From Thamnaconus septentrionalis (lineage: Eukaryota > Chordata > Actinopteri > Tetraodontiformes > Monacanthidae), in contig CM020507.1 of NCBI GenBank assembly GCA_009823395.1, forward strand, positions 1,565,001 to 1,629,000: 64,000 nt of DNA, written 5' to 3'. Below are positions 40,009 to 51,904 of this stretch, one piece after another. The translations under genes were made by a program, and so were the position numbers. The notes beneath the pieces are model-generated. The model had not been told where the DNA came from. It saw nothing but the letters and a program-made list of their open reading frames with translations, and did no database searches. Numbering within the stretch: position 1 is the first letter of the stretch; every line of letters begins with the position of its first letter.

Positions 40009-41686
40009 CTCTCCACCGCAGCACGGCCGAGGCCGGGCCAAAGTCACTCACGCGGTGGTGGTGATCTTCCTGGAGTTCTTCGCCTGGGGCCTGCTGACCA
40101 CACCCATGTTGACCGTGAGTAAACAGCCAGTGTTGACCGAGCCTACACACACACACACAAACACACACTGCTGCCAACCCAGCCACATCCACCCTGGTGG
40201 CTCTGGTAAACTTGATGTTGCCACATGAAGGAACTGTCTTGGTGTTCCAGGTCCTCCATGAGACGTTCCCCCAGCACACATTCCTGATGAACGGCCTGGT
40301 CCAGGGGGTGAAGGTAAGACCCTCCCAGCACCTCACGATGGTTTGGTGTCTCCAAGCCTGAGAAAGCATCCACTGAGCCATGGCTCCCTGTGACCGATGG
40401 GGCCACTGATGCTGTCTGTGGTCTCTCGCGCCCTGCACTCACTCTCTCTCTCTCTCTCTCTCCCCCTTTCTGCCCAGGGCTTCCTGTCGTTTCTGTCGGC
40501 CCCTCTGATTGGTGCGCTGTCCGACATCTGGGGCAGGAAGTCGTTTCTGCTCATGACGGTCTTCTTTACCTGCGCGCCCATCCCCTTCATGAGGATCAGC
40601 CCCTGGTGAGTCTGCGTGCGCTGCGGTTGAACTGCCGAGAAGTTCAGGGCCGGTCGGAACTTTTAATCCGCGATCGCTGCTGTGATTATTTTTAATACGG
40701 CCTCATTTCTGAGATGTTTTATGAAGAATATAAAACCTCCCGGACCCCTGAACGTCTCACTCATTGTACCCAGCGTCATAAACCCCCCCCCCTTACCAGT
40801 TCATTTAAATTGGTGCCTCCACCATTGAAGCCAGTCCGAGGCTCCGCCGGCGGTTCAACAGTCACATGTTGTTCATGTGAGGGGATCAGCCGCTCCGAGA
40901 TCAGCCAGCGCCCCCCCTACCCCCACCTCCCCAGCGCTCAGAACTGTGAGCTCACTGTCCCGTTAAACAGGAGTCCGGCTCAATAACCTTTTGTTTCCCG
41001 GAGGTTGGGGAGGGAGAGGGGAAAAATGCCGCTCCCTAATCACAGCAGACGTCTGCGCTCTCATGCCAGCAGCTTCAGAGCCGCAGCAGTTTGAACTGAG
41101 GCGTCGGGTTCCGAATCAGCTGATCCTGGTCGGAAGAGTCACTTTGAAAGCAGCTGCGTCTTCCGCCAGCCCCCTAGAGTTGCACAAAGCCAAAGTGTCA
41201 TCGTGAGAAACTGCTGACGGAAAGTTGGAGAAACCTCTGGAATACGGCTGAAAGGTTTCGAGGCTCTCGCGAGGTGAATTTTCACACGGATCCATGCAGA
41301 GGAAAATCACAAAAGTGTCACAGAAGCACTTTTTCCACATTGACACGTCAGCGGACGTGACGTACGGGGGGGGGTCACGTGACCAGTGAAAATGGGAGGG
41401 GTCTCACTAGAGCAGATCTTAGCAGAATTCCAGCTGATGATCTTCACACCATTCAATGGAAAAACGCCTGCAAATCACTGGGTGGAAATTATGGAATCTT
41501 CTTTTGTGGAAAACTGTCATGGAAACACGGTGTGTGTGTGTGTGTGTCTGTCTGTCTGTCTATCTCCAGGTGGTATTTCGCTCTGATCTCGGTCTCAGGG
41601 ATTTTCGCCGTCACCTTCTCGGTGATCTTTGCGTACGTCGCCGACATCACTGAGGAGCACGAGAGAAGCACCGCCTACGGACTGGT

Positions 41687-41732
<46 letters not shown>

Positions 41733-41974
41733 TCGCTGACTCCAGTCAGAACAGCGGCAGGATGCTGCTATGTGACACTCTTGATGCAATAGCGCGCTTG
41801 CGCTGTTGCCATGGTGGCGCCTGATTGGCTGGTTGGGCTCCCTGGCGCCGCCACCACACAGTGTATGAAGCAGGGGAAGGGGGGCGTTTCCTGCTATTCT
41901 GGAGCCGTGCGGCGGCTGACAGGAAGTCCAAGCGGAAGCAGCTAAACTGAACCGCGAAGCCCCGCCTCCCAACT

Positions 41975-42011
<37 letters not shown>

Positions 42012-43536
42012 ACACACCCACCTGCCCACATTGTCTCAGTCAGGGAGTCAAACACAAACACACAGTGGGGACAAAGTCTTTGTATTTAGTGTCGGCCAAG
42101 TATGACACTGCGGGCCAGAGGTTGGACACTGTGCTCTAAGTGACTCAGCACCTTCAGACAAACAAGAGCCTCTAGATCAGGGCAAACTACGGCCCGGGGG
42201 CCACGCTGCGGCCCATTAAGCTTTTCCATCCGGCCCGCTGAACCTTAAGAAATGATGTCAACAGTAAGAGAGGTAGTGAAGTAGCTGTAGTTCATCCATG
42301 TTTGCAGTGTTTTCAGAGTCATTTCAATAAAGAGCTCAACACCCTGGTGGTCCAGGGGTGGTTCTGGAAGGTTCTGGGTGGTTCTGGAAGGTTCTGGGTG
42401 GTTCTGGGTGGTTCTAAGAGCTCACCACCTCTCAGTGGAAGGTTCTGGGTGGTTCTGGATGGTTCTGGGTGGTTCTGGGTGGTTCTGGGTGGTTCTGGGT
42501 GGTTCTAAGAGCTCACCACCCCTCAGTGGAAGGTTCTGGGTGGTTCTGGATGGTTCTGGGTGGTTCTGGGTGGTTCTGGGTGGTTCTGGGTGGTTCTAAG
42601 AGCTCAACACCCTGGTGGTCCAGGGGTGGTTCTGGAAGGTTCTGGGTGGTTCTGGGTGGTTCTGGGTGGTTCTAAGAGCTCAACACCCTGGTGGTCCAGG
42701 GGTGGTTCTGGGTGGTTCTGGAAGGTTCTGGAAGGTTCTGGGTGGTTCTGGGTGGTTCTGGATGGTTCTGGGTGGTTCTGGGTGGTTCTAAGAGCTCAAC
42801 ACCCTGGTGGTCCAGGGGTGGTTCTGGATGGTTCTGGGTGGTTCTGGAAGGTTCTGGGTGGTTCTGGGTGGTTCTAAGAGCTCAACACCCTGGTGGGGCT
42901 TCACAGACTGATTTGTGACCCCACTGTGACCCACCAGTCATCGTTTGCCCACTCCTGGTCTAAACATAATCTTCCTGCTGTGGCCCCTCCCCCCTCCTCT
43001 CCTCCCCCCTCCTCCTCTAGGTGTCGGCCACCTTCGCCGCCAGCCTGGTGACCAGCCCGGCCATCGGGGACTTCCTGTCTGCGCACTACGGCGACAGCCT
43101 GGTGGTGCTGGTGGCCACGATCATCGCCGTGGCCGACATCGCCTTCGTCTTCTTCGTGGTGCCCGAGTCGCTGCCCGACAAGGTGCGGCTGACGACGTGG
43201 GGCTTCCCCATCTCCTGGGAGCAGGCCGACCCCTTCGCCGTGAGTCACATGACCGCTCGCACGACCTCTCTGCGAACGCGGACTTCTCCTCTCTTTGGTC
43301 CGCGTTGTGTCGAGTCCCAGCGACTCAGGCGTCCTTGATTGGCCGTTCAGGGTGACGGGCGGGCGATTTGATTGGCCGCTGAGCTGACTGACCTGTGTGT
43401 TGTGTGTGTCGTGTGTTCAGTCTCTGCGCCGCGTGGGCAAGGACAGCACGGTGCTGCTCATCTGCGTCACCGTCTTCCTCTCCTACCTGCCTGAAGCAGG
43501 ACAATACTCCAGCTTCTTCCTCTACCTGAGACAGGT

Positions 43537-43581
<45 letters not shown>

Positions 43582-44966
43582 AGTGATGGTGCTCCTGACT
43601 CTCTGCTGCGTCTCTCAGGTGATTGAGTTTTCTCCTGCTGCCATCGCCGCCTTCATCGCCATGGTGGGCGTCCTCTCCATCGTGGCCCAGGTAACAAACC
43701 AGCCAGCCAGCAGGTGGAGCTAAAGCTGTCGGTGGGGGGCGGAGCTTTCTGTGATCTCCTTCTGCTCTGCTCCTCCTCAGACTCTGTTCCTCAGCATCCT
43801 GATGAGGACCATCGGGAAGAAGAACACGGTCCTGCTGGGTCTGGGCTTCCAGCTCCTCCAGCTGGTCTGGTACAGCTTCGGCTCCGAGCCCTGGTCAGTG
43901 GCCCCGCCCTCCTCGGCATCGCTTCCTGTCTGTCTGCCTGCCTGCTCCCCGCCCCCCTCCCCCTCCACCGCTCACTTCCTGCTTTGACTCCCCAGGATGA
44001 TGTGGGCGGCGGGGACGGTGGCGGCCATGTCCTCCATCACCTTCCCAGCAGTCTCTGCTCTGGTGTCGCACAGCGCCTCACCTGACCAGCAAGGTGAGCT
44101 CACCTGTCTGCGCACAACGGTCTCTCTAGCAATATTTAGGTTTTTTTGGGGAAATTCCAGGGGTGATGGGAATTGAAAGTGAATCATCCCTCGGTGCCAA
44201 ATTCCCAATTCTTCCACTAAAGTAAATCTCAGCCTCTGCCAGCCAATAATCAACTCGGCATCGAGGTCTGAAGTGGCTGCCGATTGGCTTAGAAGAAGAA
44301 GAAGAAGAAGAAGCATGTTATCACAATGATGATGATGGTGGTGATGATGGTGGTTCTGGTAGCCAGTAGCCCAGTTGTGAAAGTATTTACAACAAAACTC
44401 TGTGTGTGTGTGTGTGTGTGGCTGTGTGTGTGGCTGTGTGTGTGGCTGTGTGTGTGGCTGTGTGTGTGGCTGTGTGTGTGGCTGTGTAGGCGTGGCCCAG
44501 GGGATGATCACGGGCATCAGGGGGCTGTGCAACGGTTTGGGTCCGGCGCTCTACGGCTTCATCTTCTTCCTCTTCAACGTGGAGCTGACGGACATGCAGC
44601 CAGCAGCTGGGAGGAGCTCAACACCAGCTGAGGTAGGCTGGCAGGCCGGCCGGCAGGCAGACACACACACACACACACACACACACAGAGAAACAGTGCC
44701 ATCATTGTCTCCTCCCCCCTCCTCCTGCAGAAGACCTTCATCCCCGGCCCTCCCTTCCTGTTCGGGGCGTGTGCCGTCCTCTTCGCCATCTTCGTGGCCA
44801 TCTTCATCCCTGAGCATCACCGGCTGCCCGACGCCAAGTCCGGCTCGGCCCGCAAGTCCAGCCAGGGGGCGGCGCGCCGCTGGCCACGCCCCTCGGCGGC
44901 ACCCTGGCCACGCCCGCCAGCGACGCCGAGGACATCGAGCCTCTGCTGCAGGACAGCAGCATGTGA
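38281..44966 (+). CDS. mfsd14b: MFSD14B/HIATL1-type MFS transporter, 484 aa, frame broken once
   Basis: Twelve exons: 38281-38340, 40022-40114, 40251-40313, 40478-40605, 41570-41684, 43021-43239, 43421-43534, 43619-43690, 43781-43893, 43996-44093, 44490-44632, 44731-44966. It is a 12-helix major facilitator protein. The motif [20 protein letters not shown] and the loop 2-3 signature [11 protein letters not shown] are present, as are PESLPDK and the late block [38 protein letters not shown] and the ending [11 protein letters not shown] favour MFSD14B over MFSD14A. Members are putative solute transporters of endomembranes; the substrate is unsettled. The last exon needs one extra base: at the G-run 44865-44869 the frame must shift to reach the conserved end and TGA at 44964-44966. 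Read as given, it runs on to a stop at 45076-45078 with an unrelated tail. Confidence 0.93.
42178..42956 (+). mobile_element. hAT-like element in mfsd14b intron 5, expanded by a minisatellite
   Basis: The left end is 'cagggcaaactacggcccgg'; the right end is 'catcgtttgcccactcctg', whose reverse complement begins CAGGAGTGGGCAAAC. Shared interior blocks include 'cggcccattaagctt' and 'cccactgtgacccaccagtc'. About 550 bp of minisatellite sits inside. Confidence 0.7.
42340..42892. repeat. Higher-order minisatellite (GGTTCTGGGT)n
   Basis: The 10-bp unit GGTTCTGGGT (variants ending GAT/GAA) is grouped by a spacer starting 'taagagctc' at 42415, 42506, 42597, 42673, 42789 and 42875. This gives higher-order spacings of 91, 91, 76, 116 and 86 bp. 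Confidence 0.9.
44401..44487. repeat. GT-rich minisatellite at the mfsd14b exon 11 acceptor
   Basis: A (GT)n followed by six units of about 12 bp (GTGTGTGTGGCT) runs straight into the acceptor TAG at 44487-44489. Confidence 0.9.
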
Positions 44967-46292
44967 CCCGACGGACCAATCGGGGGCTCCTCTCTTCAGC
45001 CAGGACGATCAAACTCCCACCAGACCGGGAGTTTTGGTGGTTGAACTCCGGGACCAGAGCGACGAGCGGCTGCACTGAACTGGCTTCCTGCTGCTGTCGG
45101 CCTGGTTCTCCTCCCGCCCTGCACCGCGTCTCCACTCTCCTCCTCCTCCTCCTCCTCCTCCTCCTCCTCTTCTTCTTCTTCTTCTTCTTCTTCAGGCCAG
45201 TTCAACCTCTTTTCTCGTTACTGACGCGGTTTTCGCGGCCGCTGCTCGACCAACCAAACGGTGCCATCTCGCTGTTTTGTTGTTTCTGCTTTAAGTTTTG
45301 TTGTTGTTTATTTTTTTCCCCTGACGGACGTCAAACCACATTCGTTACTGTAACGCTGAAAAACGTTCCCGTGTGATCGATGATCCTTGTAACCAATGCG
45401 GCGGCGCGGGAGGGGAAACCCAGCTGCTGCCGACGAACGCCAGTGTGGGCGGAGCTTGGTGAAGCACAATCACGCGAGGACGAGGAAGAAGAGGAGGAGG
45501 AGGAGGAGGAGGAGGAATCCGTCTGATGTCAGAAACTCAAAGATGAAAAAGGTTGAATATTTTTCTACGGAGACGCAGACTGACTTCCCTGGTCTTCATG
45601 CTGGTGGTGCGTTCAAGTCTCGTCAGAAAGATGCCTATCCAGGCTCCCAACTTCTGCTTCTTTTTTTTTTGTCTCTATATTTCAATGAATCACATTGTTA
45701 GTTTTTGAGCAATTTCTTGAGCAATTTTCCAAATCATTGCGTCTCCAGCAACAGCAGAGGAGATGACACATTTTGCACCATAGAATCTCTGCAAACTTTT
45801 GAGTTTTGTTTTACAATCTATTGCCACCAGGGGGCAGCACACAGGTGTTGGCAGCTGTTGCGGTGTTTTAGCAGTAGCTCCTCTTTTCACTCCAAATGAA
45901 ACTGGCCATCTCGCCCCACTCTTTCCGATGAGACGCAGCGCAGCACCGCGACCACCAGGGGGAGCTGGCGGCCTTTTTTCGAGCTTGTTGCCGAGGATGA
46001 ATCTTGAGCGTTGACTGAGATTGTTTTGGGGGTGTTTTTTTTTTTTAATTTGTTTATTTGTTTCCTGGCCCCGCCCCCTCCCCCCGTGTACCTAATGCAG
46101 AACGTTTCCTGATTGCTGCACTTTAATTTCTCAACATGTGCCTCTAATCTTCTGTCACGTCTTCATATCAGTTTTTATATAGGAGCAAAGAGACGCCGCA
46201 TGGCGTCCTGTGTGTTGTGTGTCGCTGTCGCATTCTTTTATCCCAGTGAGAACATAATTTTCAATAATATCTATAATAACGACATTATTATT
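44967..46292 (+). other. mfsd14b: mfsd14b 3' UTR
   Basis: It extends from the conserved stop to an AATAAA at 46293. It contains CTC/TTC and GGA runs at about 45138-45193 and 45495-45514. No other gene is seen. Confidence 0.6.
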
Positions 46293-46298
46293 AATAAA
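46293..46298 (+). terminator. Polyadenylation signal, probable mfsd14b
   Basis: A canonical AATAAA in AT-rich sequence, about 1.3 kb after the stop. Confidence 0.6.
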
Positions 46299-46420
46299 GA
46301 GATGTTTATGTATGGAACTTTATTACCCGTGGACATTTTTTTTTTGTTCTGATCGCCGTCGATGACTGATGGCAATTTTTCACAAACCAAATGAAGACAC
46401 AAAGCTTCACACGGCTGCAG

Positions 46421-46426
46421 TTTATT
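46421..46426 (-). terminator. Polyadenylation signal, probable lrrc2
   Basis: TTTATT on the plus strand (AATAAA on minus), with a second at 46443-46448. It faces the mfsd14b signal about 125 bp away, so the two genes end tail-to-tail. Confidence 0.5.
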
Positions 46427-46449
46427 TTTCAGTCTTCCGTCATTTATTA

Positions 46450-47270
46450 AATTTCAGCTAGAAAATAAAATAAAAAAGATCCAACCAGTCACAGCATCAC
46501 ACTGACATGCACAAACCCTCATACACAAAAGGCGCAAAAGTACACAACAGTCAAAAAAACACAATTATTTCACTGGAATCGAAAGTCCTATTGTTTGGGT
46601 TTTTTTTAAATTGTTTTATTAGAACTTTATGTTTTATGTGAAGTCAGGTTTTCATCATTATGATCGTGCCTAAGTCAATGACATGACTTGTCTTTGTTTT
46701 GGTCACTGCTGTAATCCCAAATATCCAGTTAAAGTCTAAATAATCACTCAGGGAAAAAGTTCTCAATCTCCTAAAATTTTCAGCAAATTTCTTCTGAAAT
46801 TTCAGATAAATTGAATTGAAAATTCCTTACGACCTCCATATAGTTATTTTTAAATATTTGATGAAACCATATGAGATTGGAGTCTTTGATCTGGTAATTC
46901 TCTTTCTGGAATGACAATTTTTCGGGAATAATGAGCTACTTACTCACTTGGAAGCCTACCTACAAAACTTTCTCCAACGTTTGAACAACCTTCTAACCGG
47001 TCTTGGTTTTAAAGTTTCTAAAACTAAACTAAAATTTCATCCTAGAATACTAGTTGTCTCTAGTTGTTTTTTATTTCTCTGTGGCTCCAGTTCAGCAACA
47101 CTACTGTGTGGAGTGCAAACAGTGCCACCAACAGGAAGCTGGTAAACCACTCAGGCCTCAGAAAAAGAGCCCTAATAAATCTCCTAAATGATTTTCTACA
47201 CCTCTGTGACCTCTTCACCCGACAAAGCCTCTTCTCAACTCTCAACCAGCAGCTTCCGTCCTGCTCACCC
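46450..47270 (-). other. lrrc2: lrrc2 3' UTR
   Basis: AT-rich non-coding sequence between the lrrc2 stop and its likely polyadenylation signals. No gene is recognised. Confidence 0.5.
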
Positions 47271-48236
47271 TCACAGCAGGCAGGATATGGACACCTTGGT
47301 GGTGCTGTAGGGGACGTCATCTGGTGTGGTGGGGAAAAAAAACAACATCAGCTGCTCCAGCATCACCATCAGTCCAGCTGAATTTTAGTCAAATTGGCCA
47401 AAGTCCAGTGACAGGCCGTGCATTTCACACCCAGGCCATCAATAGCTGCGTTTCCATGACCCCCAGAATTGCACAAATCCTAAATATGGCAATAAAAAAG
47501 CGGCGACCACCAACACCATTCAATGGAAACAACTGTACTTTGTCGGAATTTTAGAAATATCGCTTTTATTTTGCGAAAAGCTGTCATGGAAACGCAGCTA
47601 CTGCCGAGTATTAAAACCATGTTTGTTCTCACCTCTGTCCCTCAGCGAGCTGATGTAGGTCTCAATGAACTCCTTCTCTCCGCTGTCCTTCACCTCCTCC
47701 TGCTCCCGCCGCTCCCGCCACCTCTTCTTCTTCTTCTCCTTCTTCGCATTCTTTTCTTCTTTTCTCCTGGATGGGTTGTCACGCAGCCGAATGAACCTGA
47801 CGAGCGACAACACAAGCGGCTGAGACCAGCAGAAGCTCCATGCAGAGACACATCGAGTCGCCACCTAGAGGCGAGGTAGGTGAGAGCAGCTGCTGCTTTA
47901 CACATTATTTTTGCAATGACAATAAAGAAAGTCTAAGTCTAATAATTAATTGAAGCTCTTTTTTGTACCTCAGTAACACAAAATGAAAATTTCTAGCCTG
48001 AATTGGTGTCTACATTTTTTAAGATTAAATTTTCTTCCCCAGATTTGAAAGATTAAAAATATATATATATTTTTTTTTTTTGTTGAACAGCATGTGTCCC
48101 AGTCTAGAAATGTAGAAAATATCCTGGAGGAATTCCACAGGGTTGAGATCTCGGCCCACTAGGCTGCAGTTTTCACATTCAACCACCAGGGGGAAGCTAT
48201 TTGCTTCTTTGTCTTTAGTCAGCATGTGTGCACGCA

Positions 48237-48273
<37 letters not shown>

Positions 48274-49553
48274 GATGTCGGGGTTGCTGCACAGGCGGGT
48301 GGGGATGCAGACGAGCTCGTCGCCGCTGACCACGATCATGCTGAGGGTGGCGATGTTGCACAGGCAGTGCGGCAGGTACGTCAGCTGGTTCTTGTGGACG
48401 AACAGAGTCTCCAGCTGCTGCAGCCTGCAGGCGCACGGCGGGTCAGCGGAGGTGCTGGAGGGGAAGAGTCATGTGACCGCCGGCCGGGTGTCATCACGTC
48501 AGCGCTCACCTGTCCATGTCCTGCGGCAGGTCGCTCAGACAGTTGTTGCTCAGGTCCAGCAGCTGCAGCCGCTCCATCCTCAGGGTGCAGATGGGGATGG
48601 AGACGAACCTGTTCTCCGCTATGTCCAGGTGCACCAGCCGCTTCAGGCCGCTCAGCTGCCGGCGGTGACAGCGTCGGTTAGCGCTGAGTTCTTTAGGCAC
48701 CGGACAAGAGTCGTTGCCAGATCTTCTACGTTTTTATCTTTTTTTAATTTTTTGTCCCTCTCTCTTCAATATATATGTATATTTATATATATATACATAT
48801 ATATATTAAAGAGAGAGAGAGATACAGTACAGGCTGACGTCCCTTTGTGACATCAGTCCTATGTCATCAGGTTTTTTGTTTTTTTAAGAGGGAGGCTACA
48901 GATAAACAACAGACAAAGGGCCAAATGTGATGTAGGACAGCTTTAAATATACAACACCAGCGGCCTGTGTCACCTCGAAGGGCAGCTCGGCCAGGTGGTT
49001 CCCCGTCAGCTCCAGCCTCTCCAGGCTCCCACAGTCACCCAGCTCTGGAGGAACCCTGCTCAGCCGGTTATAGCTGACATTCAGCTCCCTCAGCTGGCCC
49101 AGTTTACCTGAGGAGAGAGAGAGAGAGAGAGAGAGAGAGTGTCCAACCGTCCTCCAGACCTTTGACTCCCCCTCCTCCCCCCCATCCTCACCGATCTCCG
49201 GCGGCAGCTCCCTGATGGTGTTCTTGGGCAGGTCCAGCACGCTGAGCTGGCTGAACTGGGCCAGGTAGTCGGGCAGCTGGCAGATCCTGGTTCCTCTGAC
49301 GTGCCACTGCCTCAGGTAGGTCATCCACTGCAGCTCCCTAGGGAAGTCCTGCAGGGGGCGACAACCACAGCAGCACAGTGAGCGGCTGCTGCTGCTGCTG
49401 CTGCTCCAGGACACGACGCTGAGGTCCAACTCACCCTCCAGCTGTCTCCTTCCAGCTGGAAGTTCAGCTGCTCCTCATCCATGTCCTCATCCTGCCCTCC
49501 TCCTTCTGCTGCTGCTCCCCCCCTGACAGGTCAACACCACAGTGTGTTCAGGG

Positions 49554-49595
<42 letters not shown>

Positions 49596-50035
49596 GCAAC
49601 ACATGTCAAGACAAAGAGTGAAAGGAGGAAAAATTTCAAGGCCTCCAAAAAATGGACAAAAACATTGACTGTAGTTACCCATGCCTGCCTGTGGGGGGTG
49701 CTGTTTCACACCAACATGTCCAAGTAATGGATGTATTATAAAAAATGGGTACCAGACAGCCAATATGGCGTGCAGGCGATTTTATTATTTCTTCCGGTGG
49801 CCACTCGAGGTACTGCAGCCAAAAACTCCATAAGGCCCACAAAGCATTTTCCCTTAATTAAACTGCAAATGAAACATAAACAGCTGGAGGGGGCGTGGTC
49901 CACCTCCACTCACCTGAGCCGGCCTGGGCCTGCGGGCTCAGCGTCGCCCTCTCCAGGTAGCGATGCAGCAAGTGGCGCTCGCTGCTATTCAGGCTCTTGC
50001 AGTAGATGCGATACTGCCACTCCTGGTCGATCCTG

Positions 50036-50086
<51 letters not shown>

Positions 50087-50489
50087 TATAAATAGAAGCC
50101 GCCGGTGTTATTCATGCTGCTAAAACCATCGGTGAGTAACCACAGTCGGTGAGATTGGCTGTAGTGAGGATGAAAATGCAGGAAATGTTTCCAGTTGAAG
50201 CTGTGCTGCAGTCCATCCTGAGAGAACTTTGTCTTTATTAATAGAAGCTGAGTTTGATTTATGACTGCGAGGGTTGAAAACAAGATGGTGGTGGCTGGTC
50301 GGGCTGACCCCTGACCCCACCGCTGACTGACGGGGCCAGCTGGTGGTCTCACCTGGCCAGCGCGCTCTTCTCCACCCTCTCCTGCTCCTTCTTCTGCTTC
50401 TGCTTGTGTTTCTTCTCGCGGACCTCCCACAGCCCTCTTATGAGGGACAGGTCCTGGACCGGGACGTCCAGCTTCCTCCCCAGACCCAT
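47271..50489 (-). CDS. lrrc2: Leucine-rich repeat protein LRRC2, 379 aa
   Basis: Nine coding exons on the minus strand: 50489-50353, 50032-49914, 49514-49435, 49348-49192, 49107-48974, 48655-48510, 48424-48272, 47796-47633, 47320-47271 (1140 nt). The N-terminus has [17 protein letters not shown] and a basic helix, as in LRRC2. About seven leucine-rich repeats follow ([52 protein letters not shown]). After FIRLRDNP comes a Lys/Arg-rich insert, then the C-terminal motif [14 protein letters not shown], matching the family's SVPSYTTKVSF end. Human LRRC2 is 371 aa, is expressed in muscle and heart, and has an unclear role. The exon 3 start is ambiguous: AGCAGCAGCAG offers tandem acceptors in the same phase. 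Intron 8 holds a MITE. Confidence 0.92.
47453..47600. mobile_element. 148-bp MITE with perfect inverted termini
   Basis: The left end TAGCTGCGTTTCCATGAC and the right end GTCATGGAAACGCAGCTA are exact reverse complements over 18 bases. The interior ('aattgcacaaatcctaaatatggc') recurs in degraded form at about 4880-4935, and related 'gtttccat' ends occur at 33390-33930 and 41270-41540. It lies in lrrc2 intron 8. Confidence 0.85.
49556..49594. repeat. (AAC)n microsatellite
   Basis: About 13 AAC units in lrrc2 intron 2, close to the exon 3 acceptor. Confidence 0.9.
49725..49865 (+). mobile_element. Interspersed repeat family P, copy 3
   Basis: It contains 'ggtggccactcgaggtactgcag' (23 bases, one of the clearest family cores), preceded by 'ccagacagccaatatggc'. 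It lies in lrrc2 intron 2. Confidence 0.6.
50039..50084. repeat. (CA)n at the lrrc2 exon 2 acceptor
   Basis: On the lrrc2 sense strand this is (GT)n ending six bases before the acceptor. Confidence 0.9.
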
Positions 50490-51451
50490 GGTTGCTCCTG
50501 GACGCAGGACCAGGAGGGGGAAGAATCAGTCAGAACCAGCCTGGACCAGATTCTGTTTCTGATCAAGGACCAAACTCTGACCCTGATCCTGGACCAGATT
50601 CTGATCTTGATCCTGGAACAGGTTCTATCTCTCATCCTCATCCAGTTATTGATGTTGGTCCTGACCCTTTATCCGCTCAGTAGCGCCACCAACAGGTCAT
50701 AATGCTCTAACACGTCATCCTAAAAGCCCCTCAGTCACTGTTAGCTCCAGCATGCTAGTAATCTTTAGCTGTTAGCATGCCAACATGCGATCAGAAGCAG
50801 GTGGAACTCCACTTCCCATGAGCCCTCTGTCGTGTTCACACCCTGGCGTCTCCTGGCTGAAGGACAAAAGCCTCCTCATGATCAACATCTTTGGTTTCAC
50901 TGCTGCTAATCTCCCCACTTCCTGTCTGAGTACACAGTGACGGCCGACCGAGAGCAGAAGCGACGATAGTGACTTCCTACCTGAGCAGCAGCTCACGTCC
51001 TGCTCACCTTCACTTCAGCACCAGCGTGTTTACTGACATCTGACTCTCTGTGTGTGTGTGTGTGTGTGTGTGAGGAGGGGTGTGAACATGTGATCATGTC
51101 TCAGCAGGTAAAAATAGCACACACACACACACACACTCTGACATGATGTTCTTCTTGGTGTTAAACAGGAAGCTGATGTCAGGAAAGAAGCAGCTCAGCT
51201 CCAGTTTCAGCATCAAACTGAACTTTATTTTGAAAAACTGCGACAGAATGAAGTACTTGGATGTTGTGTGTCAGTTTGCAGTATAAAGTACACACAGATA
51301 CTCAGGAAGGTGGGTCAGTACTACTATAGGAACATGTTGATAATTATGATCGATAATTTTCAGAAATAATGAATTCATAATTTGATGCATCAATAATTTG
51401 AACAGCCGCCCACTTCCTGTCTATTATCACGTAATTTTGTCACCGCCCCGC

Positions 51452-51489
<38 letters not shown>

Positions 51490-51536
51490 TGAACCTCCAC
51501 ACTCTTTAGTTTTGTGTTATTTACTTGTTGTTGCTG

Positions 51537-51568
<32 letters not shown>

Positions 51569-51904
51569 GTGTCATATTTGTTGTTTGGCTTCAGTCACGT
51601 GACTTCAGGCAAATTGCGTCGCCATGTGACGTGAACCAGGAGTCTTGAGATTCTGAGAGCTGAGGGGCACCGGCTGCGATGTTGCCCAATGGCCGCAGGA
51701 GGGCGCTGCCACACAGTTAAACCAGAGGAGGCGACACGTTAAGTTGGATCCGCATTTATGTTAACGGAGAAACAAAATACATGTTCTTTTGCTGAACATC
51801 TAATGCCCTCCTCAACATTCCAGCAGTGACTCATTGATCATGTTCTTCTATTATTGTAACTTTCATCGCATTTCCATTTTCCAGAAACTCATCATGAAAT
51901 ATAT

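Noticed and set aside
42340..42892. CRISPR-like spaced repeat array
   Set aside because: Units are 10-bp minisatellite motifs with repeated spacers, in a vertebrate intron; no unique spacers or cas genes exist.
44402..45376. 324-codon plus-strand frame starting in GT repeats
   Set aside because: It begins in a minisatellite, reads through mfsd14b exons in part and continues into intron and 3' UTR; it is not a separate gene.
46948..47381. Reverse transcriptase or transposase remnant in the lrrc2 3' region
   Set aside because: The frames show no RT, DDE or hAT motifs; the sequence includes the true last lrrc2 exon on the opposite strand.
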